The translations under genes were made by a program, and so were the position numbers. Positions 26,903 to 36,309 of a DNA stretch of 64,000 bases are shown here, piece by piece. The first letter of the stretch is position 1, and each line of letters opens with the position of its first letter. The notes under the pieces were generated by a model, which saw nothing but the letters and a program-made list of their open reading frames with translations, made no database searches and was not told the origin of the DNA. Source of the stretch: Moraxellaceae bacterium (GTDB lineage Bacteria > Pseudomonadota > Gammaproteobacteria > Pseudomonadales > Moraxellaceae); NCBI GenBank assembly GCA_030646295.1, contig JAUSND010000003.1:310001-374000 (forward strand), given 5' to 3'.

Positions 26903-28450
26903 ATGAGCAAACAGCAACTCATCATATTCGATACCACCATGCGCGATGGCGAACAGAGCCCTGGCGCGTCCATGACCCTTGAAGAAAAGGTACGTATCGG
27001 CAAGGCGCTTGAGCGCATGCGTGTCGACGTTATCGAAGCCGGCTTTGCCATTGCCTCCCAGGGTGACTTCGAGTCTGTCCGGGCTGTGGCAGAAGCCGTC
27101 AGGGATTCCCGTATCTGCTCACTGTCCCGTGCCCGCTCCGAGGACATTGACCGCGCTGCCGAAGCACTCCGGCCGGCCAACGCCTCGCGTATCCATACCT
27201 TCCTCGCCACGTCGCCCATTCACATGAAGTACAAGTTGCGCATGGAGCCGGACGCCGTGCTGGAGACCGCCGTACGGGCAGTCAAATATGCGCGCAACCT
27301 GGTCGAGGATGTCGAGTTTTCCTGTGAAGACGCCGGCCGCTCCGAAATTGATTTCCTGTGCCGCGTGATTGAGGCCGCGATTGATGCCGGTGCCCGGACG
27401 ATCAATATTCCGGATACGGTGGGCTATGCCATTCCCAACCAGTTTGGCGAGATGATCGGTCAGATCATTCAGCGTGTGCCAAATGCCGACAAGGCAGTTT
27501 TCTCCGTGCACTGCCACAACGATCTCGGACTTGCCGTCTCCAACTCGCTGGCTGCGGTGCTTAACGGCGCCCGCCAGGTCGAGTGCACCATCAATGGTCT
27601 GGGTGAACGTGCCGGCAATGCTGCGCTCGAAGAAATCGTGATGGCAGTCAAAACCCGTGGCGATCTTTTCCCGGTTGAAACCCGCATCAATACGATGGAA
27701 ATCGTGCCGACATCCCGTCTGGTCTCTAGCGTCACCGGGTTCCCGGTGCAGCCGAACAAGGCTATCGTTGGCGCCAATGCTTTCGCCCATGAGTCCGGCA
27801 TTCATCAGGACGGCGTGCTCAAGCACCGCGAAACCTACGAAATCATGAAGGCCGAGGATGTCGGCTGGAATGCCAACAAGATGGTGCTCGGCAAGCATTC
27901 AGGTCGCGCGGCCTTCCGTGCCCGTCTCGATCAGCTGGGTATCGAGTTTGGTTCGGATAATTCGCTCAACCAGCTTTTCGTGCGATTCAAGGAACTGGCT
28001 GACAAGAAGCATGAAATCTTTGACGAGGATTTGCATGCACTGGTCAGTGACACGCTTCAGGATGTCGAGGAAACCTACAAGCTCGTCAGCCTGGAAGTAA
28101 CCTCGAAGACCGGCACCATTCCCGAAGCCAGGCTCGTGGTCTCGGTGGAAGGCGTCGAAAAATCAGTAACCGCAACCGGATCTGGTCCGGTGGATGCCAC
28201 CTTCCGTGCCATCGAAGCCGTCGCCAATTCCGGCACCATGCTGGAGTTGTACTCCGTCAATGCCATCACCTCTGGTACCGACTCACAGGGTGAAGTGACG
28301 GTGCGTCTGAATCAGGCCGGTCGCATCATCAATGGTCATGGCGCAGACACCGATATCGTGGTGGCCAGTGCCAAGGCCTACCTGAATGCCCTTAACCTGA
28401 TGCGCACCAGCGGTCGCCGTGAGCACCCGCAAGGTGTGACAGGGGTCTGA
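26903..28450 (+). CDS. leuA: 2-isopropylmalate synthase
   Basis: The enzyme condenses acetyl-CoA with 2-oxoisovalerate, the first step of leucine synthesis, and is inhibited by leucine. The 515-aa product has the catalytic-domain start [16 protein letters not shown], metal ligands in [12 protein letters not shown], and [14 protein letters not shown] and [15 protein letters not shown]-terminal allosteric domain follows (from about residue 390). ATG 26903 follows AAGAGAG. A Leu-codon leader lies upstream. The holD-like gene starts 4 bases after the stop. Confidence 0.97.
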   Translation: MSKQQLIIFDTTMRDGEQSPGASMTLEEKVRIGKALERMRVDVIEAGFAIASQGDFESVRAVAEAVRDSRICSLSRARSEDIDRAAEALRPANASRIHTFLATSPIHMKYKLRMEPDAVLETAVRAVKYARNLVEDVEFSCEDAGRSEIDFLCRVIEAAIDAGARTINIPDTVGYAIPNQFGEMIGQIIQRVPNADKAVFSVHCHNDLGLAVSNSLAAVLNGARQVECTINGLGERAGNAALEEIVMAVKTRGDLFPVETRINTMEIVPTSRLVSSVTGFPVQPNKAIVGANAFAHESGIHQDGVLKHRETYEIMKAEDVGWNANKMVLGKHSGRAAFRARLDQLGIEFGSDNSLNQLFVRFKELADKKHEIFDEDLHALVSDTLQDVEETYKLVSLEVTSKTGTIPEARLVVSVEGVEKSVTATGSGPVDATFRAIEAVANSGTMLELYSVNAITSGTDSQGEVTVRLNQAGRIINGHGADTDIVVASAKAYLNALNLMRTSGRREHPQGVTGV

Positions 28451-28454
28451 TGAC

Positions 28455-29183
28455 GTGACGATCATGAGTGGTGGGGACGAAGGGCAACGCCAGGCGTATC
28501 TGGCGGCGCTCGGCCTGCCACTCTGGACGGCCCGTTACGACCTGCCCGGGGCGGCGTCTTCGCTGCCACTGATGCATGTGCCTTTCTGTGCCGACATTCC
28601 TGATGCGGCAGAGCTGCCTGTGGTGTCTATGGTGCCTGTGGCACCTGAGACAGCCTTGTCTGATCAGGGGGCGCCCGTGTCGGAGGTGTCAACCGCACCG
28701 CTTCGGCAGGAGCGTAAGGCTCCGGTAATGCCGATACCGGCTGCGGCAGTGGCCAATCCGGTGTCGGTGAACCCGGCCTTTCCCCGGTTCGCTCTCCGGG
28801 TCCAGGCACTGGCACCCGGCTGGCTTGCCATCATTGCCCTGGGTGATGTGCCGGATCTGTCGGCGCAGGAATACCGTCTGGTCTCGGGCATCAGCCATGT
28901 CCTTGGTGCAGCTCCCGACTTCTCCGGGCCGGCCTCCCTGTTGCGCTGGCCATTGAACAGTAATCCCCGTCTGGATCATGGTGCAGGAGCTGCCGTGGAG
29001 TGGCTCTCGCATGCACTCAAGGTGCCGGAAGGGTGGCGCTGCCTGGTGTTGGGCGAGTCTGTGGCAGTGCATGTCCGTGCTGCCCTGCCTGCCGCAACGG
29101 TCATGGTTGCCGGCCCGGCACTGGCAACACTGCTTGCCATGCCGCAGACCAAAAAATCCCTGTGGTTGTCACTGCATGCCTGA
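28455..29183 (+). CDS. Putative DNA polymerase III psi subunit (HolD-like, divergent)
   Basis: The 242-aa product begins with RQAYLAALGLPLWTARYDLP, which resembles the HolD N-terminus (LxxLGIxxWxLRxP). A Pro/Val/Ala-rich variable stretch (about residues 50-110) leads into a C-terminal globular part. It lies directly before rimI, the place of holD in E. coli; in Pseudomonas the gene at the same place was shown, as I recall, to encode a cryptic psi subunit. Psi bridges the clamp loader and chi. GTG 28455 has AGGGG nine bases upstream; ATG 28464 is the alternative. Confidence 0.65.
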   Translation: MTIMSGGDEGQRQAYLAALGLPLWTARYDLPGAASSLPLMHVPFCADIPDAAELPVVSMVPVAPETALSDQGAPVSEVSTAPLRQERKAPVMPIPAAAVANPVSVNPAFPRFALRVQALAPGWLAIIALGDVPDLSAQEYRLVSGISHVLGAAPDFSGPASLLRWPLNSNPRLDHGAGAAVEWLSHALKVPEGWRCLVLGESVAVHVRAALPAATVMVAGPALATLLAMPQTKKSLWLSLHA

Positions 29184-29622
29184 GTCCCTGATTCGCCCGC
29201 TTATAGCGTCCGACCTGCCGGCGGTGCTGGCAATTGAAGTGCGCGCCCATGCGTTTCCCTGGACACCCGGCATACTGGCCGATGCCCTCGGCAGTGGTTA
29301 CTACATGGTCGTGATGGAGCAGGATGAGGTAGTGGTGGGCTATGGCGTGGTCCAGGTCATTCTGGATGAAGGCCATCTGCTTAACATCACCATCGATCCG
29401 GGCCTGCATGGCAAGGGGCTGGGACGGGTGTTGCTGGCCCACCTGATTGACTACGCCCGCACCCATACCGATACCCTGTTTCTGGAGGTACGGCCCTCAA
29501 ACCAGCGAGCGGTAGCCCTTTATCAGGCGGAGGGTTTCAACGAGATTGGCCTGCGCCGGAACTATTATCCGGCGGCCGGCGGCGGTCGCGAGGATGCCCT
29601 GCTCATGGCCATGGCGTTCTAG
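29176..29622 (+). CDS. rimI: Ribosomal protein S18 alanine N-acetyltransferase RimI
   Basis: This GNAT acetyltransferase modifies the N-terminal alanine of ribosomal protein S18. The 148-aa product is the same length as E. coli RimI. It has FPWTPGILADAL near residue 27, the acetyl-CoA loop IDPGLHGKGLGRVLL near 73, and LEVRPSNQRAVALYQAEGF near 103. ATG 29176 overlaps the holD-like stop by 8 bases, as expected for a coupled pair. Confidence 0.92.
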   Translation: MPESLIRPLIASDLPAVLAIEVRAHAFPWTPGILADALGSGYYMVVMEQDEVVVGYGVVQVILDEGHLLNITIDPGLHGKGLGRVLLAHLIDYARTHTDTLFLEVRPSNQRAVALYQAEGFNEIGLRRNYYPAAGGGREDALLMAMAF

Positions 29623-29721
29623 GGCGCCAGGACACACAGCTTTTTTCGCCCGAAGGCTTGGGCGGCGGGCCAATGCCCGTATAATCGCCGACTTTCCGTC
29701 TGACCAGCCGTAGCCAATACC

Positions 29722-31311
29722 ATGAGCCTTGCCGAACAAGTCGCCGCCGAAGTTGCCTCCCGCCGCACCTTTGCCATCATTTCCCACCCCGACGCCGGCA
29801 AGACCACCATCACGGAAAAGCTGCTGCTCTGGGGCAAGGCCATCCAGATCGCCGGTACGGTGAAGTCACGCAAGTCCGACCGCCATGCCACCTCCGACTG
29901 GATGGAAATGGAAAAGCAGCGTGGTATCTCCATCACCACCTCGGTCATGCAGTTTCCCTACCGGCATTGCACCATCAACCTGCTGGATACCCCGGGTCAT
30001 GAAGACTTCTCCGAAGATACCTACCGCACGCTGACGGCAGTCGACTCGGCCCTCATGGTCATTGATGGTGCCAAGGGCGTGGAAGACCGCACCATCAAGC
30101 TGATGGAGGTGTGCCGCATGCGCGATACCCCCATCATTACCTTCGTCAACAAGATGGACCGCGAAATCCGTGAGCCCATCGAACTGCTGGACGAAGTCGA
30201 GAGTGTGCTGAAAATCAAATGCGCCCCGGTGACCTGGCCAATCGGCATGGGGCGTGATTTCAAGGGCGTATACCACCTCATTGAAAACCGCGTGTATCTC
30301 TATCAGCAGGGCCATGGTTCAGAGCTGATTGCAGACAAGTTCATTGACGGGCTCGATAACCCCGAACTTGATGCCGTGCTGGGGGATGATGCGGCCAATC
30401 TGCGTGAGCACCTTGAGTTGGTGCTGGGCGCCAGCCATGAGTTCAATATGGACGAGTTCCTGGCGGGAAAGCTGACTCCGGTCTTTTTTGGCACGGCACT
30501 CGGCAACTTCGGTGTGAACCATATCCTCAACGGCTTTACCGACTGGGCCCCGTGCCCGTTGGGACGCAAGGCAGCCGAGCGTCAGGTCGCCGCTACCGAA
30601 GAAAAATTCTCCGGCTTCGTGTTCAAGATCCAGGCAAACATGGACCCCAAGCACCGCGACCGCATTGCTTTCCTGCGTATCTGTTCAGGCAAGTACGAGA
30701 AAGGCGTGAAAATGAAGCATGTGCGCCTTGGCAAGGAGGTACGCATTGCCGATGCGCTGACCTTCCTCGCGGGTGAGCGTGCTCATCTGGAAGAAGCCTG
30801 GTCTGGCGACATCATCGGGTTGCACAATCACGGCACCATCCAGATTGGCGATACCTTTACCGAAGGTGAAGAGCTGCACTTTCTGGGCATTCCCCACTTT
30901 GCGCCGGAGCTGTTCCGCCGCGTACGCCTCAAGGACCCGCTCAAGAGCAAGCAGTTGCAGAAGGGACTCAAGGAATTGTCGGAGGAGGGCGCAACCCAGG
31001 TGTTCATGCCGCAGATCAATAACGACCTCATCCTCGGTGCCGTCGGTGTGCTGCAGTTTGATGTGGTTGCCTACCGCTTGCAGGATGAATACAAGGTCGA
31101 GTGCGTCTACGAGCCGGTGAATGTCGCGACAGTGCGCTGGGTGTCTTGCGACGACGACAAGAAGTTCAACGAATTCAAGAAGAAGGCCCATGACCAGCTG
31201 TCGCTCGACGGTGGCGGCTACCTGACCTATCTCGCGCCCAGCCGTGTGAACCTGCAATTGATGCAGGAACGTTATCCGGATATCAGGTTCCGCGAAACCC
31301 GCGAGCATTGA
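29722..31311 (+). CDS. prfC: Peptide chain release factor 3
   Basis: This 529-aa translational GTPase recycles RF1 and RF2 from the ribosome after termination. It has G1 [15 protein letters not shown] near residue 18, the switch region [14 protein letters not shown]3 [12 protein letters not shown] and G4 NKMDR. The middle [14 protein letters not shown] and C-terminal [15 protein letters not shown] segment ([10 protein letters not shown]) match RF3 rather than EF-G. It lies 99 bases after rimI and before a YjjV-type TatD gene, similar to the enteric order. Confidence 0.97.
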   Translation: MSLAEQVAAEVASRRTFAIISHPDAGKTTITEKLLLWGKAIQIAGTVKSRKSDRHATSDWMEMEKQRGISITTSVMQFPYRHCTINLLDTPGHEDFSEDTYRTLTAVDSALMVIDGAKGVEDRTIKLMEVCRMRDTPIITFVNKMDREIREPIELLDEVESVLKIKCAPVTWPIGMGRDFKGVYHLIENRVYLYQQGHGSELIADKFIDGLDNPELDAVLGDDAANLREHLELVLGASHEFNMDEFLAGKLTPVFFGTALGNFGVNHILNGFTDWAPCPLGRKAAERQVAATEEKFSGFVFKIQANMDPKHRDRIAFLRICSGKYEKGVKMKHVRLGKEVRIADALTFLAGERAHLEEAWSGDIIGLHNHGTIQIGDTFTEGEELHFLGIPHFAPELFRRVRLKDPLKSKQLQKGLKELSEEGATQVFMPQINNDLILGAVGVLQFDVVAYRLQDEYKVECVYEPVNVATVRWVSCDDDKKFNEFKKKAHDQLSLDGGGYLTYLAPSRVNLQLMQERYPDIRFRETREH

Positions 31312-31356
31312 TGCCAGACGGCTGACGCGGTAGCGTTCACTTATGGAGAGTGTCCC

Positions 31357-32214
31357 ATGAGCGCTGCCTTGCCCGGACTGATTGATACCCATTGCCACTT
31401 CGATGTGGACGACTTTGACGCGGATCGCGCCGAAGTCGCTGCGCGTGCGCTGGCGGCCGGTGTCGACACCATCATCATTCCGGGCTATATCGCTGCGCAG
31501 TGGCCCAAACTCTTTCAGGTATGTGACAGCTTCACTGCGCCGCGGTTATTACCCGCGCCTGGCTTGCATCCCTGCTATATCACCCGGCATGAGCCCTCTC
31601 ATCTCACGGAACTTGAACACCTGCTGCAAACCCGACGCGACATTATTGCTATCGGTGAGATCGGTCTCGATTATTTTCTGACGGAACTCAGGGAGCCTGA
31701 CCTCAAGACAAAGCAGGATTATTTCTTCCGCGAACAACTGCGTCTGGCCATGCATTATCACAAGCCCGTGTTGCTGCATGTCCGCAAGGCGCATGCCGAG
31801 GTCATTGCCATTCTGCGCGAGCTGAAGTTTCGTGAGGGGGGGGTCGTGCATGCGTGGTCGGGGGGGATTGAAGAGGCCAGGCAATATGTGAAACTTGGTT
31901 TCCGTCTCGGCATTGGCGGCTCGCTCACGTATGATCAGTCAAAGCGTTTGCGGGCTGTGGTCTGCGAAATGCCAATGGAAGCGCTGGTGCTGGAAACGGA
32001 TGCCCCCGACATGATTCCCCAGTCCCATCGGGCGCCCGGTCCGGGACGAACACGCAATTCGCCGGAATATCTGCCCGCTGTTGTGCATGCGCTAAGCGAG
32101 TTGAAAGGGGTTACTGTTGAGCAGGTTGTGCACGACATGCGGCAGCAGAGCTCTCTTGCTCTTCGTCTTCCTGAAAATACTGCGTCCCTGGATATGATGG
32201 AGCGGTCTGAATGA
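31357..32214 (+). CDS. TatD-family metal-dependent hydrolase (YjjV-like)
   Basis: This 285-aa TIM-barrel hydrolase has metal-binding DTHCHFDVDDF near residue 10, GEIGLDY near 100, HVRKAH near 147, a Gly/His stretch VVHAWSGG near 165 and ETDAPDM near 213. Family members act as DNA exonucleases, some being D-aminoacyl-tRNA deacylase-like or of unknown role. GGAGAG precedes ATG. It overlaps the next gene by 4 bases. Confidence 0.9.
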   Translation: MSAALPGLIDTHCHFDVDDFDADRAEVAARALAAGVDTIIIPGYIAAQWPKLFQVCDSFTAPRLLPAPGLHPCYITRHEPSHLTELEHLLQTRRDIIAIGEIGLDYFLTELREPDLKTKQDYFFREQLRLAMHYHKPVLLHVRKAHAEVIAILRELKFREGGVVHAWSGGIEEARQYVKLGFRLGIGGSLTYDQSKRLRAVVCEMPMEALVLETDAPDMIPQSHRAPGPGRTRNSPEYLPAVVHALSELKGVTVEQVVHDMRQQSSLALRLPENTASLDMMERSE

Positions 32215-32588
32215 TCCCGGTTCTTTTTGCTGTTTGTGTCATGGTCTGGTTATGGGCAGCTGCCATGCGTCATGCCGTTCAGGCTCTGACAGGGTCAGCC
32301 ACGCCAGCCCAGCAGCGTGTGTATCTGGCAATGGCGGTTTTTGCTGGTGCGGTACTGGTGGTTGCGGCGGTGTTTCAGGCCATGCCGCTGTCGGTTCTGA
32401 GTGCCGGCTGGAGCCAGGAGCGACTGACAGGATTGACGACAGCCTCTGTGGTGGCCGCCTTGGTGGTTTCGGTGCTGGCTATTTTCCGGGCACATCTGCT
32501 GTTGCCGGTGGTTCCGGGCGTTAATAGGCCTGTACGTGCCGGTAAAAAACCGGCACGTCCGCAACCCAATAAAAAAGGCGCCGAGTAG
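32211..32588 (+). CDS. Small membrane protein of unknown function
   Basis: The 125-aa protein has three hydrophobic helices (about residues 2-24, 38-58 and 72-97) and a basic, Pro/Lys/Arg-rich tail. It starts inside the tatD-like stop (ATGA). I do not recognise a family. The last 20 codons are made almost entirely of two DNA hairpins: a 10-bp stem at 32534-32558 and the terminator at 32566-32603. The tail sequence may therefore be set by the DNA structures rather than by protein function. Confidence 0.65.
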   Translation: MIPVLFAVCVMVWLWAAAMRHAVQALTGSATPAQQRVYLAMAVFAGAVLVVAAVFQAMPLSVLSAGWSQERLTGLTTASVVAALVVSVLAIFRAHLLLPVVPGVNRPVRAGKKPARPQPNKKGAE

Positions 32589-32603
32589 CGCCTTTTTTAT
32601 TGG
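32566..32603. terminator. Bidirectional terminator overlapping the end of the small membrane protein gene
   Basis: A perfect 16-bp stem (CCAATAAAAAAGGCGC and its complement) with loop CGAGTA has an A-run on the left arm and a T-run on the right. The stop TAG (32586-32588) lies at the loop. It serves both converging genes. Confidence 0.9.
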
Positions 32604-32613
32604 ATGAGCCTGA

Positions 32614-33408
32614 TCAGAGTACCAGCGCGTAAGCCGTCAGTAATTTGTCAGTAATCTGTTCATTGGCACGACCGACAACGAAGGCAACGTTGTTTTCATT
32701 GAAATTGATGAATGACTTGCGCACGAATACCCAGCGAGTGGTTACTTCCTTGAGCAACGGGCCGACTTTCGGGTGTTTGCCGTAATGTTTGTTGAGTTGG
32801 TCAAGCTGCGTACCAAACTTCATGGCAAGTTTGTCAATTTCCACTTCGCCACTGCGGCTGGATACAACTGCGCCGCCAAAATAATCTGCAGAAAACCGAA
32901 GATAGGCGGACGTCATGATCTGCATGGTGACATATTCGTCATACAGCATGTCGGCCATCTTGTCCGTGATAATCTTGCCAGAAGCACGTTGCTCACTGAT
33001 GTTGGCCCGCAGGCTGCTGGCCAGGTTGTTCAGTGCCGCGTCCACTGCGTTGATGCTGTCATTTTCGGCAACACCTTCAGAGGTGAATTTTGCCGTGGTG
33101 CACGAAGTCTTGAGTTCATTCCATTTAAGCTGGAGTGCCGGGTTACCTGCCTGCGCAAGCAGTGCATCCCCTTCCGTCAGCAGTGCCTGCATTTTGCGGA
33201 ATTGCTGGGGGTCGCGGTTAAGTACGTTGTAAAGATAGAAGGCAGTTGAGGTGCGGTAAGCAACAGTTTCAATTTTCTGCAGTGACTGGATGGCTTGTGC
33301 CGCAGGATTGGCGGCCGTCTTGCTTGCCGGGGCGGCATAGGCGGCAGATAAGGGAAGTGTGGTAGCCATGGCGGCAATCAACGCCAGACAGACTGCGGGC
33401 TTGTGCAT
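32614..33408 (-). CDS. Secreted protein of unknown function
   Basis: The 264-aa product has a signal peptide (residues 1-26, ending AAYAAPA) and an otherwise helical soluble domain with one Cys (LKTSCTTAKF). Segments such as QSLQKIETVAYRTSTAFYLY and ANISEQRASGKII suggest a helical bundle, loosely like periplasmic sensor domains of the PilJ type; this is only an impression. It stands alone between the terminator and the thiolase gene, on the same strand as the latter. No function assigned. Confidence 0.7.
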   Translation of the reverse strand: MHKPAVCLALIAAMATTLPLSAAYAAPASKTAANPAAQAIQSLQKIETVAYRTSTAFYLYNVLNRDPQQFRKMQALLTEGDALLAQAGNPALQLKWNELKTSCTTAKFTSEGVAENDSINAVDAALNNLASSLRANISEQRASGKIITDKMADMLYDEYVTMQIMTSAYLRFSADYFGGAVVSSRSGEVEIDKLAMKFGTQLDQLNKHYGKHPKVGPLLKEVTTRWVFVRKSFINFNENNVAFVVGRANEQITDKLLTAYALVL

Positions 33409-33593
33409 GTTGCTCCAGTGTCCTGTTCAGGGGCGGATAATAATTCCTTGTTTTTACTCCACATTCTTCTTTTGTATAAGCGCAGACCATGCGGTCACTG
33501 TTATGCGGTGATAATTGCCGACGGGCGGGGGTGGTCACAAAGGCAGTGGGTGAAGGCAACGGCGGTGGATGTGGATATTGTTGCCTCAAAAAA

Positions 33594-33620
33594 GAAAAGC
33601 CACCGTTAAGGTGGCTTTTC
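33594..33620 (-). terminator. Terminator downstream of the thiolase gene
   Basis: GAAAAGCCACC-GTTAA-GGTGGCTTTTC is a perfect 11-bp stem. On the minus strand it is followed by TTTTTTG, 21 bases after the thiolase stop. Confidence 0.85.
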
Positions 33621-33641
33621 CTGGCAGGTACTGTGGTTGAC

Positions 33642-34823
33642 TCAGATCAGTTCAATCGCTACTGCAGTCGCTTCGCCACCGCCAATGCACAGCGCTGCAA
33701 CGCCCTTCTTGCCACCAGTCTGACGCAAGGCGTGAATCAGGGTCAGGATGATGCGGGAGCCGGTCGAGCCAATCGGGTGACCCAGTGCACAGGCGCCACC
33801 GTAGATGTTGACCTTGTCGTGCGGGATGTTGTGTTCCTTCATGGCCAGCATGGTCACCATGGCAAAGGCTTCATTGATTTCCCACAGATCCACGTCATCA
33901 GCCTTCCAGCCGGTCTTGGCAAACAGGTTGCTGATGGCACCTACCGGCGCAATGGTGAATTCGCTCGGGTGTTGCGACTGGGTGGCATGGCCAACAATGC
34001 GGGCCAGCGGCGTCAGGCCGCGAGCCTTGGCAACGCTTTCGCGCGTCAGCACCAGAGCGGACGCACCGTCAGAGATCGAGCTGGCATTGGCCGCCGTGAT
34101 CGTACCTTCCTTCGAGAAAGCCGGTTTCAGGGTCGGGATTTTCTCCGGCATGGCATTGCCTGGCTGCTCATCCGTATCAATCAGCACTTCGCCCTTGCGG
34201 GTCTGTACCGGCACGGCAACGATTTCGGCCTTGAAGTGGCCGTTGGCAATGGCAGCCAGCGCACGCTGCAGGGAGGCCACGGCAAACGCATCCATGTCGG
34301 CGCGAGTGATGCCGTATTTGTCGGCGGTTTCCTGGGCAAAAGAACCCATCAGGCGACCGGTCTTGGCATCCTCAAGGCCGTCCAGAAACATGTGGTCCTT
34401 GACTTCAGCATGACCCATGCGCAGGCCGGCGCGCACCTTGGGCAGTACGTAGGGGGCATTGGTCATGGACTCCATGCCGCCCGAAACCATGATGTCATTG
34501 GTGCCGGCTTTGATCAGGTCATGAGCCAGCATGGTGGCCTTCATGCCCGAGCCGCACAGCTTGTTGATGGTGGTGCAACCCGTGGCGTTGGGCAGGCCGG
34601 CATCCAGGGCGGCCTGGCGGGCTGGGCCCTGCTTGAGGCCGGCGGGGAGTACACAGCCCATGATCACTTCCTGGATGTCTTCGGACTTGAGTCCGGCACG
34701 GCTCACGGCTTCACGAATGGCAATCGCGCCCAGTTCCGTGGCAATGCGCGGCGTCAGGGCGCCCTGAAAACCGCCCATGGGGGTGCGGGCACCGTTAACA
34801 ATGACGACAGCATCTGTGCTCAT
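33642..34823 (-). CDS. Acetyl-CoA C-acetyltransferase (biosynthetic-type thiolase)
   Basis: This 393-aa thiolase joins or splits acetyl-CoA and acetoacetyl-CoA. The nucleophilic Cys90 lies in NKLCGSGMKA, His349 in CALGHPIGSTG and the second catalytic Cys379 in ALCIGGGEA. Family length and the N-terminal GARTPMGGFQG fit AtoB/PhaA. It is monocistronic with its own terminator. Whether it serves fatty-acid, polyhydroxyalkanoate or branched-chain metabolism cannot be told here, as no partner gene is adjacent. Confidence 0.93.
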   Translation of the reverse strand: MSTDAVVIVNGARTPMGGFQGALTPRIATELGAIAIREAVSRAGLKSEDIQEVIMGCVLPAGLKQGPARQAALDAGLPNATGCTTINKLCGSGMKATMLAHDLIKAGTNDIMVSGGMESMTNAPYVLPKVRAGLRMGHAEVKDHMFLDGLEDAKTGRLMGSFAQETADKYGITRADMDAFAVASLQRALAAIANGHFKAEIVAVPVQTRKGEVLIDTDEQPGNAMPEKIPTLKPAFSKEGTITAANASSISDGASALVLTRESVAKARGLTPLARIVGHATQSQHPSEFTIAPVGAISNLFAKTGWKADDVDLWEINEAFAMVTMLAMKEHNIPHDKVNIYGGACALGHPIGSTGSRIILTLIHALRQTGGKKGVAALCIGGGEATAVAIELI

Positions 34824-35061
34824 GAATGACCTCGCTAGCAGGGCAGGAGAATAGTAAGAAGGGTGTCACGAAGGGGCATCATTATAACGGCAGACGGGCA
34901 CAGTGTCCCGGGGTACCTGATATCTGCGATAACGGCGTGACGGGTAGATGGTGTGATGGTAGAGTAACCGCCGCCTTTTGCCTGCCACCTGCCAGAAGGC
35001 GGCTCGCCGGAGGGTTGCAGCGTTGATTGGCGCTGACAAGGTTTTTCAAATGAGGAAAGAG

Positions 35062-36285
35062 ATGGAAATCATCAAGAATGCGGGATTGTCGTCGGTAGCA
35101 GCTCTTGCTGTTGCCCTGATTGGCCAGACGGCGCAGGCACGAGTGGCACTCGATCCTCAAAGCATCAACCTTGAACCATTCAAGCTGGTACCAACCCTTG
35201 GTGTAGAGGTGCGGCAGGACAGCAACATATACAGCTTGCCATCTGAAGAAGTTGACTCGATGGTGATGGTTGTCAGTCCATCCTTCCGGTTGCGGGCCCA
35301 GGACCGCAATAACACCTATACCGCCAACTATGACATTGCCGGCGGGTTCTATTCCGAAAATGGCGACGACAACTATGTTGACCACAAGCTGAATATTGGC
35401 GCACATGTAGAGCCGACAGGCCGTTTCCGGTTTGATCTTGGCGCCGGCTACAACATGCTTCATGACGATCGCGGCGTTGGCTACAGTGAAGGCCGGGGTC
35501 TGCCGTTCATTCTGGCCATGAGTGAGCCTGATCAGTATGCATTGGCCTCGCTTAATGGCGGGATCGAGTATGGTGCCAAGGAGGCGGCCGGACAGTTATC
35601 CCTGTCCCTTGGCGAAACGCAGAAGCGCTATGAGCTTGATGATCGTGCCGCCGATCGTGACCTTGATACGACCAGTGCTGCTCTGGGCTTTCGCTACAAG
35701 GCAATGCCCAAGACAAAATTTCTGGTGGACCTCGAGTACGAGGCGGGCGCCTACCAGAATGCCGGGACTGCAGCATCCTCCGACTATACCGATGCCCGTG
35801 TTTATGGCGGTGCCATCTGGGACAGCACTGGCAGCACCACCGGCAAGATTCGTTTGGGTGTGAGCAAGCGCGATCTTGAATCCCCGACTCAGGAAGACCT
35901 TTCCAGCCCGGCCTGGGATGTCGGTGTGATCTGGTCTCCACTCGAATACACCCGCTTTACTCTCGACGGGTCGCAGGAAATTACTGATGGCACGCTGCCA
36001 ACGGTTGCCATTGATAACACCACGGCTACCGTTGGCTGGAATCATGATGTGAATGATCGTGTTGAAACCCGACTCGCCTATTCCTTCACTGCTGAGGATC
36101 ATCAGCGGTTGACCGGCTTGAATCGCAAGGATGATTCGAACACGGTCAGCGCTTCCGTCAATTATCAGATGCGTCGCTGGCTGGTGCTGGGTGCTGGCAT
36201 GACGTTTCGCAATCGCAATTCCAATTATGAGGAATTCGATCTGATCCGGAATGTCTACGCACTGAATGCACAGATCAGTCTCTGA
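35062..36285 (+). CDS. Outer-membrane beta-barrel protein of a polysaccharide export set
   Basis: The 407-aa product has a signal peptide (about residues 1-26, ending TAQA). It then shows alternating beta strands rich in Tyr, Asp and Gly (EVRQDSNIY, NTYTANYDIAGGFYS, NYQMRRWLVLGAGMTFRNRNS) to the C-terminal YALNAQISL. This is typical of EpsL-like barrels found in exopolysaccharide clusters, which may form or assist the outer-membrane exit. AGGAAAGAG lies just before ATG 35062; ATG 35050 is possible. It opens a five-gene unit with the Wza-type gene 12-24 bases downstream. Confidence 0.75.
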   Translation: MEIIKNAGLSSVAALAVALIGQTAQARVALDPQSINLEPFKLVPTLGVEVRQDSNIYSLPSEEVDSMVMVVSPSFRLRAQDRNNTYTANYDIAGGFYSENGDDNYVDHKLNIGAHVEPTGRFRFDLGAGYNMLHDDRGVGYSEGRGLPFILAMSEPDQYALASLNGGIEYGAKEAAGQLSLSLGETQKRYELDDRAADRDLDTTSAALGFRYKAMPKTKFLVDLEYEAGAYQNAGTAASSDYTDARVYGGAIWDSTGSTTGKIRLGVSKRDLESPTQEDLSSPAWDVGVIWSPLEYTRFTLDGSQEITDGTLPTVAIDNTTATVGWNHDVNDRVETRLAYSFTAEDHQRLTGLNRKDDSNTVSASVNYQMRRWLVLGAGMTFRNRNSNYEEFDLIRNVYALNAQISL

Positions 36286-36309
36286 TATTCCTGCGGAGTG
36301 CCATTCCTG

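Noticed and set aside
33489..34829. A 446-codon plus-strand open frame opposite the thiolase gene
   Set aside because: It is rich in Gly, His and Gln, mirrors the thiolase codons, and has no recognisable domain; the thiolase has all catalytic residues.
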